The notes under the pieces: generated by a model
The model's input: the letters and a program-made list of their open reading frames with translations, nothing else
Databases searched by the model: none
Told to the model about the DNA's origin: nothing
Translations under genes and position numbers: made by a program
Assembly (NCBI RefSeq): GCF_033568475.1
Contig: NC_133123.1
Coordinates: 434,001-498,000 of the forward strand
Direction: 5' to 3'
Length of the DNA: 64,000 nucleotides
Origin: Henckelia pumila
Lineage: Eukaryota; Streptophyta; Magnoliopsida; Lamiales; Gesneriaceae
Part shown: positions 59,750 through 64,000 of the stretch, one piece after another
Layout of the letters: each line of letters begins with the position of its first letter
Numbering within the stretch: position 1 is the first letter of the stretch

Positions 59750-60804
59750 TTCGAATACTATTTTGACTTTTTTTCATCCTTCTGGAGATCTAAGTTTTCC
59801 TATTATCGAAAACTCTTTTTTTTCTGGTGGAATTTTCTGAATAGGAGATTTTTCCCACCTTCGACTTGTCATTCGGTCACCTTGAAAAGATAACCTACGG
59901 GGTTCTATTTTAAGATCTCTGTATAGAACCGATTTATCTTGTATTTGAATGTCTGTTTCTTGAATTAAAGAAGACTCGATTCTTTCCGGGTACATTGCTT
60001 GAGCAACTTTCCCAAAGATTTCTGGAATTTCAATAAACTCATTTCTAATAAATAATTCAGAATTATGAGTATTAGAAAGATCATATGAAATTTGATAAGT
60101 AATAGAATATGGTCCATTACCTTCCTTTATTAATCTTTTTTCTTGAAGTTTTGATGCAACGTCAAGGCTCGACTAAAGTCTCTGTCAGCTAAATTGTAGG
60201 CTATTCTTGGATAAATAACTCCTACAATTTTCCCTGCACATAGATTTCCTGAGATTGTACCCAGAACAGCATCTTGGATATTCCCCATTCTTTTATCACA
60301 TACTACGATATCTATGGGTGAATCTATTCCTTCTTTAAAAGTTGCCTTGATCATTATTTGGATTGTTCCAATATGAATCCAAGACATCGTTCTTGCTACC
60401 TCACTTTTCAGCTTCTGCAATTCCTCTCTTACTTCTTCAAAAGGAATTAACTGTATCTCTATTTGATTACTTGTTAACTCCATAGGGATTGCCATTTCCC
60501 TTCTGGATACTTTGTAAATCAAATGATGTCTTCTTTGTCTAAGCCCTAGGTTGTCTAAGACTCTTTCTACTTGTCTTGCCAAAAATCTTTGGTACTTTTG
60601 TAATGTTGGATTTTTTCTCATAATCCTTTGGACCATATTATGAGATATCGTGGTTTGACTAAAAAACTCAGCCAAACTCTCATGTGTTTCGTGTCGAAAC
60701 ACTTCTTCTTTATTCTGATTCTGATTCTGATTCATCTTCAGATTCATCTTGGTTAAACAATATCTCTTCTTCGTATATACTTTCATCTGAGGGGATATCC
60801 TCAA
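59750..60804 (-). CDS. Pararetrovirus movement-protein region (30K type)
   Basis: A fossil 30K-superfamily movement protein. Seen are SWIHIGTIQIMIKATFKEGI, a DKRM segment, LGTISGNLCAGKIVGVIYP and YNLADRDFSRAL, which line up with Caulimoviridae movement proteins. It follows the coat-protein region and precedes the protease, whose sequence resumes beyond the CACTA insertion. Broken. Confidence 0.75.
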
Positions 60805-60819
60805 ACTGATATACTTAGA

Positions 60820-62110
60820 CTAGATCTTGAAAGAAGACCGCATCATCCATATCTGGTGTTGCTTCAAAGAGTTTAACTCATTTTCTCTCGTTTTCTGGAC
60901 AGTTTGTAGATATATGGCCTCTAGCTCCACATGTCCAGCAATTGCAATCCTTAAAACTTTCACTTGCTCTTGTATGAGTTCTTCTGAAAGTTCTTCTAGA
61001 TTGTGTTCTTCCCCTGCTTTGTGATGAGTTTGTTGCTGGGGATGCTCGTGTAGGTCCACTTCTTCTACCTGATCTATAGGATCTGACCTTTTGTTTGGAT
61101 CAAAATGTTCTTGGTTTCCAAGAACTTTTCATTCTTTTATTGTAGGGATTATTTCTGAATTTTTTCCTCTTAAATCCCTGTGATCTATTCCCTATAACCG
61201 TAGGAAGATCATTTTTTCTACAACATAGAGGAGTATGCTTATTAATACCCCTTATTTTCTTGTAGTTCTTCTGTAATGCTGCCATATGGCACCATTCCGC
61301 CAATTTACCTTTCAAAAAGGAGGCGCGTCTTGTCAATGTATCAAGATTACCTGAAACGTATTCTTTTATCAGCATTTCTCTCCAGGGGCTTGGCATTTTT
61401 GCGAAAAATAGCTGAATGGCTACATTTTCTTCAACTCCCGAATTCCATCTGTATTTGGTGAATAACATAATATATTCATCAACTAAATAGATATCATGTA
61501 ACTCGAGGCTATACAGAGCTTGAGTATATCTTCTCTTTTTCTCTGTATCTTGATTATTGAAATAGTCTACCCCTATGAATTGTGCTTTAAAAAGGGTGGT
61601 CATTCTTCCTCCAATCTCGCTAAGTGATTCTCCTGCTAAGATTGATTCCTTGGTTTCTGGCATGGTCATTTCCCAAGCTATCTTGACATATCCCATTAGA
61701 CTCATTTCCAGAAGTTTGATAAACTCTTCTTTATTGAGATCTAAAGTTCCTGCTGCTATTCTCATAGCTGATGTCCAATCATCTATAAGATCTTCTCTGT
61801 TTTTGAAGTCCAGAACATCCAGGTTTAACATAACCCCATAAGTATGTATCGGGTCTAAAATAGTTTTTTCATAAGGAGTTTGATGTATTGGTATATTACT
61901 CCTTCTTGATCTGGTTCCAGCTGGATGTGAATTTTCTCCAACATGGAAATCACTATGTGGTTCTTCTGTTTTAACCACATATCTAGGGGGATTCTCTATG
62001 GGTTGTTCACCCTCAGGGAAATTCATTTTTAGATCTACTACTTTGATATTCGCAAAAGAATCCGCAAGATCTTGTAGATCCTCGAGATTTAATCTTTCTA
62101 AAGTAGTCAT
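60820..62110 (-). CDS. Pararetrovirus coat-protein region with zinc knuckle
   Basis: Fossil coat protein. The capsid core (61100-62110) has FFAKMPSPWREMLIKEY and a Lys/Arg-rich tail. A CCHC knuckle CWTCGARGHISTNCP follows at about 60,895-60,950. This is the usual Caulimoviridae arrangement of basic tail then knuckle. Broken. Confidence 0.78.
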
Positions 62111-62499
62111 CAGATAGTGTTTTTCTCTGATACTTCCTTTATAAGATTAATCATAATTTCATCATCAGTTAAAGGTTTTTGAACCATTTTGGTTTTACCT
62201 TTCTGATGTAACAGAGATTTGGTACCAAACGAGAGTGGTAACCTTCCTCCTGTATTTCCCTTTTTAGAATTAGAAGTGTGTTCTAGATTTATGATTTTGG
62301 TTTGAAGATCCTTTATAGTTACAAGAATTTCTTCTTGTTTCTTAAGGATTTCTCCAATCTGCTGAGGTATTTCATACATCTGATTACTGTAATATTGTAC
62401 CGTCTTTTGAATTTCTCTAAGATCTCCGAAGAGTTTAAAGGAATCTGGTGTGATCTCTAGAAATTGAGAATTAGAAATCATATTTCTTAATCTCTTCAA
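62110..62499 (-). CDS. Pararetrovirus N-terminal coiled-coil ORF
   Basis: About 129 residues with a helical, coiled-coil-prone middle (IGEILKKQEEILVTIKDLQT) and a basic C-terminus. It comes directly before the coat-protein region and overlaps or abuts it at 62110. Small ORFs with coiled coils in this place are virion-associated proteins in related viruses; here that is inference. Confidence 0.5.
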   Translation of the reverse strand: MKRLRNMISNSQFLEITPDSFKLFGDLREIQKTVQYYSNQMYEIPQQIGEILKKQEEILVTIKDLQTKIINLEHTSNSKKGNTGGRLPLSFGTKSLLHQKGKTKMVQKPLTDDEIMINLIKEVSEKNTI

Positions 62500-62698
62500 A
62501 GAGTATATAAGACCTAAGTCTCTTTAAGTTTTGTAAAGAATCTATTTTAAATAGATTCACTTGTTTTTGGGATTTCATATAAATGAAATCCTTCTGGTTC
62601 AAACTCTCGTTTGAATCCATGGTTTGTTGAAAATCTCTTCCTCAACAAAGAAAAGTATGATTTAATGAATAATATAAAGTCTGAATAAAATTACCTAG

Positions 62699-62710
62699 GC
62701 TCTGATACCA
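62699..62710 (-). other. Primer binding site of the pararetrovirus fossil
   Basis: The minus strand reads TGGTATCAGAGC, a perfect 12-base match to the complement of the initiator tRNA-Met 3' end, as used by Caulimoviridae. Confidence 0.85.
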
Positions 62711-64000
62711 TTTTTAGCCATTGGGAAATGTTTATACAAAATATTAATATAAGGGTAGTATTAAAAATTTTTAGTTTGGAGAACATATCAGGAAAACTTT
62801 TTATAAAAAAGAGGGACGTAATTGGCCCCAAAAAAAATGTTAGTATATTTTTGAAAAAGTTAGAAAACTTTAGGGACATAATCATTAATTATCCCTATAA
62901 TTAAGTCTATGATCCAAACATTATTCAAGATTCAGTCTCGATCAATGACACATACACTTAGTTTCAGCTCTTTTGAGCTCACATGTTTTTATTATTTCAG
63001 CTCACTGTCTTATTTTTTTCCTTTTGTCAAAAATAGGATAGTTACATATTGTCGGAATTGTGGCATAAGTTTACGAAATTTGGCCAGAATATGAACTTTA
63101 AATGGGTATATTGCTGATGATATACGTGAGATGCAAAAATTAAACACTAATTTTTGTGTAAATATCGTTGAAATTTTAGAATAAACGTTCAAAATTTAAA
63201 AACCAAGTGAATCAAATGAGATACGCAATTATAATTTCCAGGTACAAAATAGTATACTTTGTCGAGCGAATACAAGGACATATCATTGACACAATTGTAC
63301 AAATGTATCCATATCAAGTACCAAATTTATCATTTTATTAAATTGAGTACGTAATTATAATTTTTGGGTACAAAATTAAATATCCGAAAAATTATTGTAG
63401 CACTCAAAATTATAAATGTGGGTAGAAAAAATTTAAATTAAAGTACAGTTGTGTGTAAGTCAATAGTATAATCAAATCGGTTCAAAATTGGGTATGTGAA
63501 CTATGATTAATAGATTTTGTCAAATTTAAGAAGCTGGAATTGAAAAAAATAAAAATAAAAATACAAAAATGCGTGGAATGACGATGAAACTGAGACTAAG
63601 TTACTATGCCATGAGGACATAAACTTACCGTTGAATCCAATGGTCTCTAGCATAAGGGTTAATACTCTAACATTGATTAATCCAATGGTTCGAAATTGAT
63701 TTAGATATGTGAGGTCGTACGTAAAAATACATGAATCCCATACAACCAAATTGAAATTAGATTATTGAATGTAGTGTAAATGTGTTGTATTTAATCTTTA
63801 TGCTAGAATCTTATCAAACCGTGTTGGACTTGTACTGAAATACCAACGAACCCATAAATTAATGCCATAATCCACGGATAAATGTGCGGTGCGTGTGGGG
63901 GGCATGAAACATATCAGGCCTCATGATTTCACTACGTACGATGTTTGATTAGATATTTGTATTGCGAGGTCATATGAAACACGTTAGCGATATTACACGC
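62711..64000. other. AT-rich intergenic end of the window
   Basis: The first about 190 bases may be leader of the pararetrovirus fossil or flanking DNA. The rest is AT-rich with no coding region, RNA gene or recognised transposon. Confidence 0.5.

Larger units (their letters stand above)
37610..62710 (-). mobile_element. Endogenous pararetrovirus fossil (Caulimoviridae), split by a CACTA element
   Basis: A minus-strand Caulimoviridae-like genome. About 7.3 kb of viral sequence remains in two blocks, 59663-62710 and about 37610-41857, separated by the CACTA insertion. In reading order it has a tRNA-Met-type primer site, a coiled-coil ORF, coat protein with zinc knuckle, 30K movement protein, aspartic protease, RT, RNase H, a further ORF, and a TATA promoter with a poly(A) signal. 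It has no LTRs. Coat protein before movement protein recalls the cavemovirus/solendovirus arrangement, but the genus is not certain. It is broken in several places besides the insertion and is a fossil. It must be older than the nested CACTA and chromovirus. Confidence 0.88.

Noticed and set aside
37610-62710. Reading the pararetrovirus as an LTR retrotransposon because it has a tRNA-Met primer site.
   Set aside because: No LTR pair, no integrase after RNase H, and a movement-protein region is present; this fits Caulimoviridae.

Overview
This is nuclear DNA of a flowering plant, almost certainly a eudicot. Five host protein genes with short GT-AG introns match well-known angiosperm families, there is a nuclear-type tRNA-Ile(AAU), and more than half of the window is plant transposable elements. 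Three of the five genes, in order, look like neighbours on Arabidopsis chromosome 1 from memory: a GDSL lipase (At1g29660/29670 type), the MACPF gene CAD1 (At1g29690 type) and a FYVE-SYLF gene (At1g29800 type). I could not fix the order or family of the plant.

Gene-rich left part (1-18,460): GDSL esterase/lipase (+, 1987-3432), an ankyrin-repeat Raf-like kinase of the integrin-linked-kinase group (-, 4225-9118), an NPF (NRT1/PTR) transporter (-, 11205-13328) and CAD1 (-, 14848-18456). All four were assembled exon by exon and every splice phase closes.

First transposon block (19,631-31,020): a young, complete-looking Ty3/gypsy element of the Tat type. It has near-identical 0.74 kb LTRs, a 5-bp target duplication ATATT, gag-pol with a second RNase H, three adjacent tandem-repeat arrays, and an extra antisense gene region before the 3' LTR. 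Just beyond it lie a probable aquaporin (NIP) exon relic and a small MITE.

Middle (31,720-35,302): tRNA-Ile(AAU) on the minus strand, then the FYVE-SYLF endosomal gene (CFS1-like, +).

Right part (about 37,600-62,710): a three-level nest. The outer layer is an endogenous pararetrovirus fossil (Caulimoviridae, minus strand) with coat-protein, movement-protein, protease-RT-RNase H and a third ORF, a tRNA-Met-type primer site at one end and a TATA promoter with poly(A) signal at the other. It was split by a 17.8-kb CACTA DNA transposon (41,861-59,659, TSD AAT). The CACTA carries captured pieces of an ABCC transporter gene and a DCN1-like gene. It was in turn invaded twice by one long-LTR chromovirus family: a full-length copy (44,841-53,893) and a solo LTR (56,981-59,106, TSD TTATG). 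These LTRs hold a block of tandem hairpins whose arm sequence differs completely between the two copies while its position is the same.

The last 1.3 kb and the other gaps are AT-rich intergenic DNA with no gene that I can support.
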